DNA from: Prinsepia uniflora
Taxonomy: Eukaryota; Streptophyta; Magnoliopsida; Rosales; Rosaceae
NCBI GenBank assembly: GCA_032719365.1
Contig: CM064876.1
Location: 62,057,864 to 62,121,863, forward strand
Reading direction: 5' to 3'
DNA: 64,000 nt
Both the position numbers and the translations under genes were made by a program. Under the pieces are notes generated by a model. It saw only the letters and a list, made by a program, of their open reading frames with translations. It was not told the origin of the DNA and did no database searches. Of the stretch, positions 1 to 12,745 are shown piece by piece. The stretch's first letter is position 1, and every line of letters begins with the position of its first letter.

Positions 1-400
1 TAACCAACTCTGCCACACCAACTCCCTGACGGAGGCAGGTTGGGACTCCAGCTGGCGCCTCCTCCGGATGTCCAGGGCTTGTCAGACGGCTCCCAGCCAC
101 AAAGCACCACCTGCTCCCGTAACAGTAGCCCACCTACCACAGTTATGGCTACTATAAATACCTCGAAACCCTTCACAAAGGTAAGACACTCAGAACCGAC
201 CCAGAGCACTGTGTTTACTTGCCCCTCGGCATTCAGATACTAACTTTGGCATCGGAGCCCCTTTGGCCGACACCACACCGGTGTCTAGTTTTGCAGGATC
301 CCTGCCGAACCACAACGCCCCCGGCGGGCCCGAGACACCACACGGCTGGTCCTAGAACCCCCAGCGGGTCTCATCGAGTTGGTCATTTCAGGATCAAACA
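1..400 (+). mobile_element. Partial LTR, cut by the window edge
   Basis: This stretch is the reverse complement of part of the solo LTR at 43090-43639, recognised by shared sequence around the (C)TGCCACACCAACTCCCTGA stretch and by the terminal 20 bases at 381-400, which end in CA. In this orientation it has a good TATA box (CTATAAATA, 152-160), so I take plus as its transcription direction. The left part lies outside the window, so neither the TSD nor solo versus full-length status can be judged. It abuts a LINE remnant directly at 401, so it probably inserted into that LINE. Confidence 0.85.
152..160 (+). promoter_or_regulatory. TATA box of the partial LTR
   Basis: CTATAAATA lies about 240 bases before the LTR end and occurs inverted in the sister copy near 43330. 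Its position and sequence suit an LTR promoter; activity is unknown. Confidence 0.5.
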
Positions 401-1298
401 GACGTCACTTGGGATCCTCCCCTTGTTGTCCTCTTTGCGGGGTTGACTCTAAAACTATGAAGAATATTTTTATTTTCTATTCTACCATTCGCAGTGTTTG
501 GTTTGGTGGCGTTCTCTCTTATTTTGTGGATGTTATCGGGGTTTCAACGTTTGATGATTGGTTAATGGCTATTATCAATGTTGGTCATCACAGTTCTGAG
601 GATTCAACTTGGGTCTTTGAGGTCGCTACCTATACTTTCTGGGCTATCTAGAAGGCTAGGTGTGCCTTTGTTATGGATCACAAGCCTTTCGACCTAAGTG
701 TGGTGATTTCTGAAGTCTCACTGCTCCATGGGATCACTTAAATGCTCCTTCTTCCTCTTAGCTACTAGGAGCAGTCTCTCGTGATTATTCTGCCCCAAGC
801 AACCTATCTTGGAGCCCTCCCCTTCCTGGTTTTGTAAAAATTAACCACGATGCTTCTTGGGACCTTGTTTCTAATAAGTCTAGCCTTGATGTGGGTTCTA
901 GAGATAGTAATGGTCGTTTTTTAGCAGTTGTTGGGAAAAACAAATCCGTTGGTTCTGCCATCATTGTAGAAACCTATGCTACTAAGGAGGGTTGCTTATT
1001 CGTTGTGGAGTGGGGTTTTGATAGAATGGTGTTTGAATATGGTTCCCACGTGTTGGTCAAGGCTTTGAAAGGAAAAATTGAGCGATGTAGATGGGAGATG
1101 TATCCGATGCTTACTAATATCATGTGTTCTTTGGGTCATCTCCCATTGTTGGAATTGGGTGCTTATGGGTGCAAACAAGGATGCAAATGCTCTTGCATCG
1201 TGGATGAAAAGGGAGATGCGCGTTCAGCTCTAGTTGAATTGACCCCATCGTCCGTGGTGTTTGTTTTAGCTAGCGATGGTCTGCCCTATCCTCATTAA
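401..1298 (+). pseudogene. LINE (non-LTR retrotransposon) remnant: zinc-binding RT tail and RNase H-like domain
   Basis: Broken plus-strand coding sequence of a plant L1-type element. 400-650 reads as the zf-RVT region that follows reverse transcriptase (SPCCPLCG, then SVWFGGVLSY and DDWL), with a stop at 649-651. 825-1298 reads as an RVT_3/RNase H-like domain: VKINHDASWD holds the first acidic residue, GSRDSNGRFLAVVG the next strand, and VETYATKEG the acidic helix. The position that normally reads ESDS here reads FEYGS, so the third catalytic Asp looks lost. Upstream reverse transcriptase and endonuclease are absent, replaced at 400 by the LTR. This is a dead fragment. Confidence 0.75.
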
Positions 1299-2978
1299 AT
1301 TTTCTTTTTGGTTTCTAGGTTATCACTTGACGGGCTATTCTGTGTCCAATCCATATCAGAATAGTAATTGTATCCAATCCATTATTTATATATATATATA
1401 TATATATTATTGAATGTAATATCTTTTTCTTAGTGTTTGAAATAATTTATGAATCCTAAAAAGGAAATTATCTATATCCCCGCTTTATCCTTTGCTCGAT
1501 TATTTAAAATAAATAAATAAAAATAATTTGTTCTTTGAGACAGATAAAAACGTACACCTTCCACACAAACTGCACCCATCTCGTAATTTTGACTGCACCC
1601 TACACCGCCAGTCCTTTCCCTCCTTCAACACTACTCTCAGCCTCTATCTTTAGCCACAAGATCTTTCATATTTGGAGGTAGATTCGTAGAAAAAAAAAAG
1701 TTTGAAAGTGATCATGAACAAATAAATCATGAACTAGGGGTCACCACCAACCCTCCTCAACCACCCAACTTATCCCACCGAGTTCCTCGGGTTTTCTCTT
1801 CCAACAAAGAAGATTTTATAATATTTCAGTTAGTAAAAAAAATCATGATGTGGTCTGGTAAAACAAGGACACCTCTTATGAATAGAATTTGAGAAATGAC
1901 ACTTCTTTTTTGCGCCAAAGATGATACTACAACATATATAGAATATAAACATAATTCAATGAAGAACCAAGTGAAGATGATACAGGTCAACTTCTTCTTC
2001 TAGCGCCAAAGATCCTTAACATCTTCCTAGTTTGATATAATCTATTGCGCGTGAGAGCTTTCTATGCTTAGCGCTGCAGCTTTGTACAATTTCCTTTGAA
2101 TTAAAATCTCTACAATTTCCTAAGAGAAATGGGGAGATGGAACAAGGCCAAAAATAAGGGGGGCAGGTGAAGGAAGTTGTTTACTATTATGTACACAAGA
2201 TAAATGGTATCACAAATGTTTCTTGAAAAATAGATAACATATATGATCCATGAAACTCTCCCCTATCACCATTACTTTGGTTCTTCTGCTCTCTTTTGGT
2301 ATTTTGAATGCTTACGTAAAGTACTATTCCTAGTATTAATTTTTTTCCGAAAAGATTTAGAAAATCGAACAATAAAACCATTAAACAAAAACGAAACTCA
2401 AAACGAATAGTAATAGATCACTATTACCCTTAAGAGATTTTTATGCTTGCTACTAATACTATGGTCTAATGATATCTTTTTTAATATAGAAGATTTCGAG
2501 TTTAATTTTTATGAAGGATAATGTCAATGTATAATTACCTTCTTAGATAATATATATACATATATATATTATACAAATATATTGGGAAGGAATATTGCCC
2601 ATTAGGTATTTATTTTACTTTTGATGAAAAATGAATTCAAGACTTGTCACTCCACATTTAAATATAACTACGGCAGTAATCTACTTCCAATGTAAGTGTA
2701 CATAAAAAATATTAAAAAAAGAAAATGATCTAGTCTGGGCGCCAAGTGTTTCCATTGTCTATTTCGTTTCCCTCTCTCTAATTACCATTTACCAGATTTA
2801 CATTCTTCTGATCTCACAAAGTAAAACCCAGAGTGGGACGAACTTTGCTCCTCTAATTCCTTCCCTCCCTCGCAAAATTTTATCTTTTTCACCTTCTTTG
2901 GTAGAACTCCTTTTCAAATTGGCTTGCTCAATTTGAACCTTTGAATCACTGGCAGACCAAAAAGTGTGACCCATTAAT
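1299..2978. other. Intergenic region and AAE13 5' flank
   Basis: AT-rich DNA with no convincing exon. It contains a (TA)n run at about 1387-1408 and another AT-rich tract near 2548-2580. The last 200 bases are the likely promoter and 5' leader of the AAE13 gene. No clear TATA box is seen there. An in-frame TGA at 2967-2969 lies four codons before the first ATG of the gene, which supports 2979 as the earliest start in that frame. Confidence 0.6.
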
Positions 2979-3138
2979 ATGCGGCACCTAAATTTGGGAG
3001 CCAACATCCCATTTAAACCTCTCAACCAACAATTGAGGTCCCTTTGCTCTTGTTTCCCTTCTATGCGCTTAAAGGCCTTGTGCTACTTCATCAGGACTAA
3101 CTCTTTATTTTGCTTTTCACAGTCTCGCCCTTTCACCT
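2979..3138 (+). other. AAE13: Exon encoding a mitochondrial presequence of AAE13
   Basis: This exon gives 53 codons plus one base. Joined to the exon at 3901, it reads in frame into the cytosolic-form Met at 3921. The 60-residue extension has five Arg and two Lys, no Asp or Glu, and many Ser, Leu and Phe, the usual composition of a plant mitochondrial presequence. A second Met sits at residue 29 (3063). The ATG at 2979 has a weak context (AATATGC), while the ATG at 3921 has G at +4 (TCCATGG). Arabidopsis AAE13 is known to be dual-localised through such a long and a short form; applying that here is inference. Confidence 0.75.
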
Positions 3139-6100
3139 GTAAGTTTCTGGGTTCATGTTTTTTAGTTTCAAGGTTTGTGTTTGGTTGCTGAGGAAGTTGG
3201 ACAGTACAAGCTGGGGAAAGTTTTGAATGCTGAAATTTTCTTGGGTTCTTGGGAAAGTTCAGTGATTGTCATGAACTGAGTTGAGGTTTTGATTTTTGTT
3301 TTCCTGGGTTTTGCATTGGAAAGGATTTTGATTTCCAGACAGAGCATTTATTGGTTATTGATTTTTGCTGAAAATTGTGTTTCCTTGCTCTTGGAGACCT
3401 CAATCGATGGATAAATTGCTTATCCCTGTGATTGGAGCAAAATAAGATGGGGAAAAGGCAGTTAGATGTTTCTATTTGATCAATGGGCTGCCTTCTTTTT
3501 GAAAATGACTTTAGCAGGTTGTCTATAGTTTGCAGCAGAGTGCATGGTTGGTCATGGGGATTGTTGATATCCTCTATCAGCTGTACTGATCACTAGCAAT
3601 TTTACGTGTACCGGTTGAATGAAGCTTTCCTTTGGATCTTCTGCTAAACATAATATTCCCCTTCAGATTTTGGGTCATTCAATCTACGGAAATAATTTAT
3701 TCATATGTTATACCATATTTCGTAAAGGCTCCTTTTATGTTTCTATCTAAGAAAGTTATAGGTGCAATGCTTCCCTGTTGATAGTTTTGCTGCAAGGGCT
3801 AAAGTGAATCATTGTGCTATGTGTAACTAGAAGCTAGATGCCTCTTTAATAATCTTGTTTTTTTTTTCCTTTTTTTTTTTTGCTTGTTAAGCAATTACAG
3901 CATTACAAACTGGTTCATCCATGGAAGATTTAAAGGTAGCTAATGAAGGGTCTGCAACTCGTGAGAGTGTTGCTATTAGATCGGATCACAAGAGTTATAC
4001 TTACGATCAACTAATCTCTTCTGCATGGAGAATATCTAGCTTCTTATCTAGTGCTGGCTTAAATTCTGTGAGTTCTAGTTTTTTTTTCCCTTCAATGTTA
4101 ATCACTTTTCTTTTTCACAATCTCTTAGTTTATTCTCTAGCATCTTTGGTTTACAGACTTTGGAAGAAAGTAAGCATAAATCTCGATCAGCATCAGTTGA
4201 TGTTGGGAGAGGACAAGAACATCTTGGAGGGGCTAGAATAGGAATTGTTGCTAAGCCCTCAGCTGAATTTGTTGCCGGTGTACTTGGGACCTGGCTTAGT
4301 GGAGGTGTTGCTGTTCCACTTGCTCTTAGCTATCCTGAAGCTGAGCTCTTGCATGTGATGAATGATTCAGTGAGTTTGCAGAATCCCCTTGATTTTTACT
4401 TTTCTTTTCAATGACTAGTGTGTTCCTCAGAACTATTTATTGAATTATCTCCTTATTAAAAAAATATTATTTTTGTTTGTTGATGGATGCAATATATTTT
4501 TCACTTTAAAAAACATTGAATGTTTAATATATTCTCTCTTATGTTTCACTTTGGTAAAATATGTTTTGTTTGTTTTTATTAGTTTATCAACGATGTAATT
4601 TTGTTATACTATTTGCATAAGCACTAAATTTGAAGTCTTTGTGTTCATTAGCTTATTTTAATGGATATGAATCTTGAGCATCAATGGCATTGTTCATATT
4701 CAAACAGTACTATGCCATCCTGTTACCAGATCATTGTTTTGGTAGAATATATATTTTTTTAAAATTTCCTTTAGAGTGTGGACTTGGAAAGCTAGCTCCA
4801 TGGATTAACTAGTTTAATTCAGGCTGCTATATCTTATCTTCATTCCATTAATTTTCTCTTTTATTTTCGGCATTAAGTACATAGACCTTTAATGATTATC
4901 TGACTTACAGGACATTTCAATGATACTGAGTACTGAAGAGCATCAACAACTTATGGAAACTGTTGCGGCTAAGTGTGCTGCTCAAGTTTCTCTCATTCCA
5001 CCAGTTCCCAATGGTTCTTCACCAGCAAGTGTAGATGGTAATTTACATGCTGGAGAAATAGATGCGGATAGAATTTTTCACCGAAATAGAAAGCAATCAA
5101 GTAAGAACGATTGTTTGCCTTTAGAAATATGTAAATGTTTATCCTGTGTTGGGAGTGGAGTAAGTTAAGAATAAGCTTTCATTATTATGCTGTCATTTTT
5201 TGTTATGCAGGTGAGGATCCTGCTTTAGTTATATACACTAGTGGTACAACAGGTAAACCTAAAGGAGCTGTTCACACGCACAAAAGCATTAGTGCACAGG
5301 TATGAGCCCCATCTTTCGTTGCAAGCCAAGGTTTAGTTATATTTTGTTCCACCACTAAATTAGTTCTCAAGTCAGGTGTAGGATACACATGTCACGATGA
5401 TGGTATTCATCCATGGACATAAAATGTAATGTAATATATTTTTTATATAGAGAATGGCTATTTTAATGCATTGTCTCTTGATTTGAAGGCAGCTGTAGTT
5501 TAAGGGTTTCTTTCGTTCTTGTCAAGTTTGTCCTTTTCTGCTATGAAATCTGTTTTCATTTTAGCTTTGCAATGTATGTCATATGATGTGGGTTACTCCA
5601 CCAGCTTGTATTAATTTTTTTTTTTTTTTTTTTCTGAAATAGAATTTGGTTTCTAAAAAAATAAAAATAAATTCTAATGGTGTTCATTGTTGTTTCACTT
5701 TTATGCATTACAGTATTCCACTCTATTCTGATGGAATTATATATCATGCACTATTTCCCTTAATTCAGTGTTCACTGTTCATGTTAATTATGGTTCTGAT
5801 TTTTGCATTGATGTTGGCTCAATTTCAGGTCCAAACCTTGTCAGAAGCTTGGGAGTATACATCTACTGATCAAATGTTGAATTGTCTACCTCTACATCAT
5901 ATCCTTCAAATTTTTGTCACTTGCTTAGGATTCTATTGTTTTTGGTTGCAGTCTCAGCTCCGTTTAGCTGATGTCTTTATTGTCTCCTTTAACATGATTG
6001 GAAATTTTTTGTTCTGCACTGAAATTGATATTTGTTGGTATTATTGTAGCTTGAATGATTGATATAAAACATGCTTGAGTGGAACCTTAACCAATATACA

Positions 6101-9100
6101 TGTTCATGGGTTTTTCAATGCATTATTTGCCGCCCTCTATGCAGGTTCCACGGTAAAACAGTCTCCTTTTTTTCCTTAGTTTCTTGACAAACCACAGCCT
6201 TTTTTCGTTGTCTTCCATGAAATTGCAATGTTTTTCTGCATGAGCCTTGCTGAGCAATTTATGATGACAATTCTTGTTGTCTTATCATCTTCTGTGTTGT
6301 TGAAGGTTGAGTTTATGCCAAAATTTAGTGTGAGGGGTATTTGGCAGAGATGGCGTGAATCGTATCCAGTAAATGGAACTAAGGCAGACGATGCCATAAC
6401 TGTGTTTACCGGAGTAAGCCTACTCTTAATGGTGCTTTTGCTAGCATGAAATTCTTTTACAACCTATAAAATATTATGCCTTCGGTACAAGTTCTTGGAA
6501 AATGTTGCATGTGATTTGTTTTCCATTTTCTGGTTTGTTTGTTTATAATCTCCCAATACGTAGATTGAAGAGTAAACACGTTATGTAGCTATAATCTTCC
6601 AATAGGTAGATTGAAGAGTAAACATGCTATGTATCTATTCCATATCTCCGTATACTGATTGTAGATGCAAAATAGTTATCTTCATTTATTTACGCTGAAA
6701 GTTACAGTAGCTTTTATTTGTGTAGGTTCCAACCATGTATTCTCGGTTGATACAAGCTCATGAAGCAATGGATTCAGAACTAAAAGCTGCTTCTGCTTTT
6801 GCCGCAAAACAGTTGCGTCTTATGGTAATTTTTCTGAAGGCTTTTTTCTTCCTATTGGTTTTGTTTCTATATTGAAAAAAGGAAAAGATGTTTGTTTGAT
6901 TGTTGGATTTTTACATTAAATACATATATCATCTACTTTCTAACTGCCATCTGAAATTTAATTGTATGGTTGTAACTTTTATGGGGAATATCAATTGTGA
7001 GAGTAGTTATACCAACAAAGTTTGTAGGCACTCTCTCCATTACCACATCATCCATGGTGGTAATGACCTTTCTTCGTTCTTCGAGTTAACATGAGAGGTA
7101 AGACAGCGAAAAGACTACAAGAAGTCAGGATCTTATCTCAGGGCTCAGATAACATCAGGGTGTATTATCGGTTAAGTTTTATAGCTCTAGCAATGAACCA
7201 TGGACTTTAGTCATGCAAGTTGTCCTGTACATTAGATTTGGTCCTTCCTCTGTATTAAAGTCTGTTGAATATATATGCTCGTGATTAAGAACCTTATTTC
7301 TTTCTCGTAGATGTGTGGTTCCTCTGCACTCCCTCTTCCTGTAATGAACCAATGGGAAACCATCACAGGGCATCGTCTTTTGGAACGATATGGCATGACA
7401 GAGGTAAGTGATATGTAGTTTACTACTATTAACACTTTATGAAGATGTCCGTGTAGCTTAGTCTTTTGAAAAGAAAAAAAAAATTCTTACTAAGCTTTCA
7501 TATATGTTTTTAGTTTGTCATGGCAATTTCAAACCCCTTAAGAGGTAACCGGAAGGTGGGCACGGTTGGAAAGCCATTTCCCAGTGTGCAGGTAAGTGGG
7601 TTACACAGGTTATAAATATACTTCCGTCAGCTGTTTGACTATTTGAAACTTCTGAAATAAGATTTGCACATGCATGTTTTTAAAATTAGTCCTAGTGGTG
7701 AAGACCGAAGGGAATCACTCATTATAGCTATAAGTCAAAGAAAATATTGGGTCAACTTCTCGTTGCTAACTGACAAAGGCTAAATATTTTGGTCCTTGAA
7801 ACAGCTAGTAAATTGTAGAATTAGGAAACTGATGTACTTAACTTGTGTTGATTTGTCTCACAGTTCAGATGGGAGTGCGTACTTTCTCAATAAGAATCAC
7901 ACATAGTAAAATCTGAGCAAACACACTCGTCCATATATTAGTAACTTACTACAAGTTAATTATACTATTCAAACTTCTCTGAGTCAATCTATATTTGTTA
8001 TAGGTAAAAATTGTCGAGGATGACAGTAGTGATTCTATGGGCATTGGTGAGCTTTGCGTCAAAAGCCCTTCCTTATTCAAAGAATACTGGAAACTTCCGC
8101 AGGTACTTTTTCTGATATCAAAAATTAAATGTTGCCTGTGATAACAAACCACACATACACAAGCGCGCTCCTGTATGAATGTGAGATGCACATTAGTTTT
8201 AATTGAAAAACGGGAAGTCCAGTCTATACGTTATCCATAGATGACATACTGAACTGTTGAAGAATATAACAATTTACTCTTACAGTTATTGTGGTCACTG
8301 TCTAGGTAACAAGCGAATCATTTACAGATGATGGGTTCTTCAAAACCGGAGATTCTGGTACTGTGGATGAAGATGGGTACTACATCATCCTCGGACGTAA
8401 GGATACCCAGAACTCATTTGCATCATCCCCATTTTGATTCATTCTTTCATTTTTCAATTTTTCGGAATCAGATTATACCCTGCATGATGAGCTGATCCAT
8501 TAAACAATAGTGGAATCTAATCTTTGTGATGTTTCTGTGATTTTGATGCTTCTAATTAACAATGCAGATTAAAGAAACCCATTGTTTAGAAAAAAATTCT
8601 TCTTTTTATCTCCCCTAATTTTTTATGGCATTTATCAGGTACTAGTGCGGATATAATGAAAGTTGGAGGATACAAGTTATCTGCCCTAGAAATTGAATCA
8701 GTTCTTTTACAGGTATGTTTCTTACCTCCATTTCGTTTTTCCTTCAGAAGTCTATGAATTGGAAAAAGAATGTTTCTTTCTTTTTCACGATTCTTGGACG
8801 CAAGGACATCTAACTTTAAAAACCACCCCTTTTATGCAGCACCCAGTTGTGGAGGAGTGTTGCGTGTTGGGCTTGCCCGATGAAAACTATGGCGAAATTG
8901 TCTGTGCAATAGTTGTGCCAAATTTGGAGAAAGAAAAGGAGCTGGGAACTGCACTGAGCTTGGAGGATCTGTCCACTTGGGCCAAAGACAAACTTGCAAC
9001 ATACAAGGTATTTATGCTGACCATCATTTTCTTCTTCCTCCTTTAGGATTTTTGAAGACCAGCCCTTCTTTTACCTGAAGAAATTATTGACAACAAAGGA

Positions 9101-9395
9101 TCTTTCATATCTTTTACTTACCAACGCGAATGATTATCACATTACTTGTTTGCAGATACCAACCCGGCTGATTCTGTGGGATTCGATACCTAGGAACGCG
9201 ATGGGAAAGGCAAGCTACATTTGCATTTCCTTATTTTCTATGAAATTATTTGATTATTATGAACGCGTGTAAGGTGTATTTACATCATATATCTGATTGC
9301 AGGTGAATAAAAAAGAGTTGAAGAAAACCCTGGCTTCTGATCAACACAAGTTTGCTGAACAGAAAATAAATCGACGAGCAGAATGTGTGATATAA
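2979..9395 (+). CDS. AAE13: Malonate-CoA ligase (malonyl-CoA synthetase), acyl-activating enzyme 13 type
   Basis: ATP-dependent ligase joining malonate to CoA. In Arabidopsis the enzyme supplies malonyl-CoA for mitochondrial fatty acid synthesis and also detoxifies malonate. Coding exons: 2979-3138, 3901-4067, 4157-4369, 4911-5100, 5211-5299, 5829-5898, 6100-6152, 6306-6413, 6726-6824, 7311-7403, 7514-7591, 8004-8102, 8306-8396, 8639-8712, 8840-9007, 9156-9209, 9303-9395; all phases close, giving 632 residues. From the internal Met at 3921 the protein has 572 residues. ANL-superfamily motifs, numbered from that Met: P-loop YTSGTTGKPKG (192-202), YGMTE, the TGD motif, the hinge region GGYKLSALEIE, and the C-terminal lysine in NAMGK (542). 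The first 60 residues look like a mitochondrial presequence. One intron is AT-AC and one GC-AG. Identity as AAE13 rather than another acyl-CoA synthetase rests on close recalled similarity across the whole length. Confidence 0.93.
3139..3900 (+). other. AAE13 intron 1, possible internal promoter for the short form
   Basis: A 762-base intron running from GTAAGTTT to TTACAG with a long T-rich tract (about 3859-3881) before the acceptor. If transcription also starts inside it, the mRNA would lack the presequence exon and begin translation at 3921. I see no decisive promoter motif. Confidence 0.6.
5899..6099 (+). other. U12-type AT-AC intron in AAE13
   Basis: 201-base intron with the minor-spliceosome 5' site ATATCCTT at 5899-5906, a branch-point match CCTTAAC at 6085-6091 and an AC end at 6098-6099. 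Splicing here restores CAT CAT GTT CAT GGG, the conserved His-His-Val-His-Gly of the family, and keeps phase. No GT-AG alternative restores the conserved residues. The branch adenosine is about 9-10 bases from the 3' end, as expected for U12 introns. Confidence 0.9.
9210..9300 (+). other. GC-AG intron in AAE13
   Basis: The last intron, bounded by AAG/GCAAGC and TTGCAG. Splicing joins NAMGK to VNKKEL, the expected C-terminal catalytic-lysine region. GCAAGC matches the usual strong context of GC donors. Confidence 0.88.
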
Positions 9396-9985
9396 AGAAG
9401 GTTAGCTCACATTCAGATGATGCGAACGGTATAGTCATTTGCAGGAGACCAATGATTCAGTTTCGGTATATATAAAGAAGAATTCCAAAATATTTTATTG
9501 GACCGACTTTCTTTTTTATTTTGTTTTCATGTGTAATTGGGCGTTAATAAGAGTGTTTTTTTTAATTATATTTTGAAATTGTTTACAAAAAATGTACTTT
9601 CGAGTTGTTGGGTAATTTTATTTTTGGTTCTACCGAAGCTAGGAGTACCTAGGAGTACCAAGTACTTTCATTTTTCGTTCTATCGCGTCGTTCTACTCTT
9701 ATGAAGGTTAGAAATCTATATTACATAAATAAGACTTTGAACTTGGACTTTCTATCATTTCCTTTCCAATATTCTTGTATAAAAAAGATAGCGATGAAAA
9801 TCCTCATGCCCTCAGGTACATCACCACAAATTTTGTATCCTCAGGAAAATTCTCATAAACGCAATTATTTGTAATATAAGTTAGAGGAGCACTTTTAAAA
9901 TTTTCAGAGGATTTTCCTATGTAAGACTAGGAGAAATTATTGAGATGGCTTATACCTTATTAAAAATAATTCATCCATAAGAGAG
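9396..9985. other. AAE13 3' flank and spacer
   Basis: AT-rich sequence with T-rich stretches and no exon. It should contain the AAE13 3' UTR and polyadenylation region; I cannot place the cleavage site. The left end of the Mutator-like element is somewhere in or near its right part. Confidence 0.5.
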
Positions 9986-12479
9986 TTGGTTGCACTAATC
10001 CCATTAGGGAATAGGGAAATAACAATTTTTGTAGAGCATTATGTGGAGGAGCTTGACATTGTTGGAGATGCTAGGACCCAAGACTCATATGCTCAAGCAT
10101 TTAATAAGGTTCCTGATGAATATTTTGAGGATATTTTCCATAAAGTTTCACATATGGATGTAGAAACTGTTGAGAAGGTAGAAATCTCGGAGGTTCCAGG
10201 TCATGATGAAACTATTGTGACTAGAAATTATGGGGGCACATGTTCATGATCTTGGTGAAGAGGATAATGGTGATGATTCAGATGATGATGATAATAAGGG
10301 GAAATACAAAAAATTTGAAGGCACTAGCAACGAATCAGATAGGGAAATTTATGATAGTGGCAATGATGCTGCCATTGAAGACAATAACCAGTTGGATAAA
10401 AATATGCAGTCTAATTTGGGAGAGTGGGAAATACTTATCTACCTAGGGATTATGTTGCTCCTAGTGGTGAAGAAGACACTGATGCTACAAACTCAGACAA
10501 AGGATTTAACTCACCTAATGACTCTTCGGATGAGGAAGGTGAAAGTAAAAGGAAATTTCCAGAGTTCTGTAAGCCTGATTTGAGTTTGATTTGAGTAATC
10601 CTAAGTTTCGGAAATTAATGATATTTGGAGACAAAGAAATCTTCAAACAAGCTGTTAAGAATTAGTTAAGAATTATTCAATGTTCGGTAATTATCGGAAA
10701 AGTTTACCAAAAATGACAAGAGTCATTGCAAAATGTAAAAACTGTACATGGAAGATACATGCTTCATATATGCAATTAGAGCAAACCTTGCAGGTCAAGA
10801 CATTTACTAATGAGCACACATGCCCACCAAAACCCAACTAACCCACATGTCAACTGTGTTTTCATTGCTCACAAGTATTTAGATCTTTTCATGGATGAGC
10901 CTGGGATTAAGATTAAAAATATACATAAGGCAGTGAAAAGGGACTTAGGGTACAATGTGTCAATTAGTCAATGTGCGAGAGCTAAAAAGAAAGCCATGGA
11001 AATTATAGAAGGGACTTACAAGGAGCAATACTCAAGGTTATGGGATTATTGAGATGAGGTGAGAAGCACAAATGTTGGAAGCACAATGAAGATAAGGATG
11101 CAACCTCTTTTACATTTGCAGAGGATTTATGTATGTCTCGATGCATGCAAGAAGGGATTTCTTGCTGGTTGCAGACAAATAATTGGAGTTGATGGATGCC
11201 ACATGAAGGGTCGTTTCTCAGGTAGTAACAAAATTGCACGCATCAAGACTTTGGCCTTTAATTACTCTCGTATAGCAAATGGGGTCTAGTCAGTCAACCA
11301 ACTTTCATTTTTTTTTAAATTACTTTATTAATGTATATATGCATGTTTTAGTAATATCCAGTTAAGGCAGTAATAAAATAATATTGAGTAATATATGTGA
11401 TTATTTCTACCTTATGTAGGTCAATTGTTAGCTGCAGTGGGGATTGATGCGAATGACAACCCATTGCATATGCCACGGTGGAGTTAGAAACGAAAGTGAC
11501 ATGGTCCTGGTTTTTGGAATTGTTAATTGATGATCTTGGTCCAGTAAGTGAGCATGGATGGATATTCATATCAGATCAAGAATAGGTATGTTAGATACAT
11601 ATTAATTATTGTATTTCTATATATTAGTTTTTCAATACGTAACTCAGACTCATATTTATCTTACTTTATGATCATGATTATATGTTCATTACAGGGATTG
11701 GATAGAGCTTTTAATGGTGTAATTCCTCAAGCCCAACATAGGTGGTGTGTTAGGCACTTGTATGGGAACTTCAAGGAAAATTACAAGGGTAAGTGTTTGA
11801 AGGATCTTTTGTGGAGTGCAGCTAGAGCTCCTAATGTATATGAGTTCGAGATTGAGATGAATAAGATGAAAGTGATGAATGTTAAGGCTTATGGTTGGCT
11901 AATGCAAAAAGATGTAGAAAAGTGGGCTGGACACAAGTTTAGTACTGCTCCTAAATGTGACATGTTGTTAAACAATTTGTGTGAAACCTTCAATACTTAC
12001 ATTTTGAGTGCTAGCGATAAACCTATACTGACCATGCTGGAAATGATAAGGTCTAACCTTATGAAAAGACTACAAGTGAAGAGGGAAGCAATAGAAAAAC
12101 AAGATGGCGTCATTTGCCCTCACATTCAAAAGAAATTTGTGACGATAAAGATATTTTCAAGAAAGAATTGTGTACCAACGAAATTTGGAAACTTTGAATG
12201 TGAAGTAGGTGAGTATTTACATGATCGACACGTGATAAACTTAGCACAAAGGACGTGTACTTGTAGAAGATGAGATCTGAATGGTATCCCTTGTATTCAT
12301 GTTGTATCTGCCATATACCTATATAGATGACTACGCTCAAACTACGCATTAAATTAAACACGTAATTTGAGTGTTGTGCAATTTAAACCCTTTTTGTGTA
12401 GATGTAGTATTGGTAAATAGGGATCGTTCTTAACCGGGGAAATTAGGGAACATTAATAATGTGTTAGTGAGAGATAAAT

Positions 12480-12745
12480 AAAAGAATAATGAATTAAATA
12501 ATTAAATAATAAAAGAATTAAATAATCAAATAATTAATAAATTAAAGAATAGATGAATGAGAGAATAAAGAAATAAAAGATTCAAAGAATTAAGAATTAA
12601 AAGAATAAAAGAATAAAAGAATAAAAAATAAAAGGAATCAAAGAATAAAAGAATTAAAAGAATAAAAGAATAAAAGAATAAAGAATAAAAGGGATCAAAG
12701 AATAAAAGAATAAAACAATAAAACAATAAAGAATAAAAAAGGGGG
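12480..12745. repeat. GAATAAAA-type low-complexity block
   Basis: Imprecise repeats of GAATAAAA and GAATTAAA fill this part of the LTR. The sister LTR has the same kind of block at about 40030-40230, so it is a family feature, not a local expansion. Confidence 0.85.

Noticed and set aside
891..1298. 135-codon open frame as a host gene
   Set aside because: Reads as the RNase H-like domain of a LINE with the upstream part broken; no gene context.
5646..6062. 138-codon open frame in AAE13
   Set aside because: It reads through exon 6 into both introns; only 5829-5898 is coding, supported by conserved sequence and phase.
7034..7066. Inverted repeat in AAE13 intron 10 as a MITE or microRNA precursor
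   Set aside because: Arms of only about 9 bases (CATTACCAC and GTGGTAATG), no TSD seen; too short for either.
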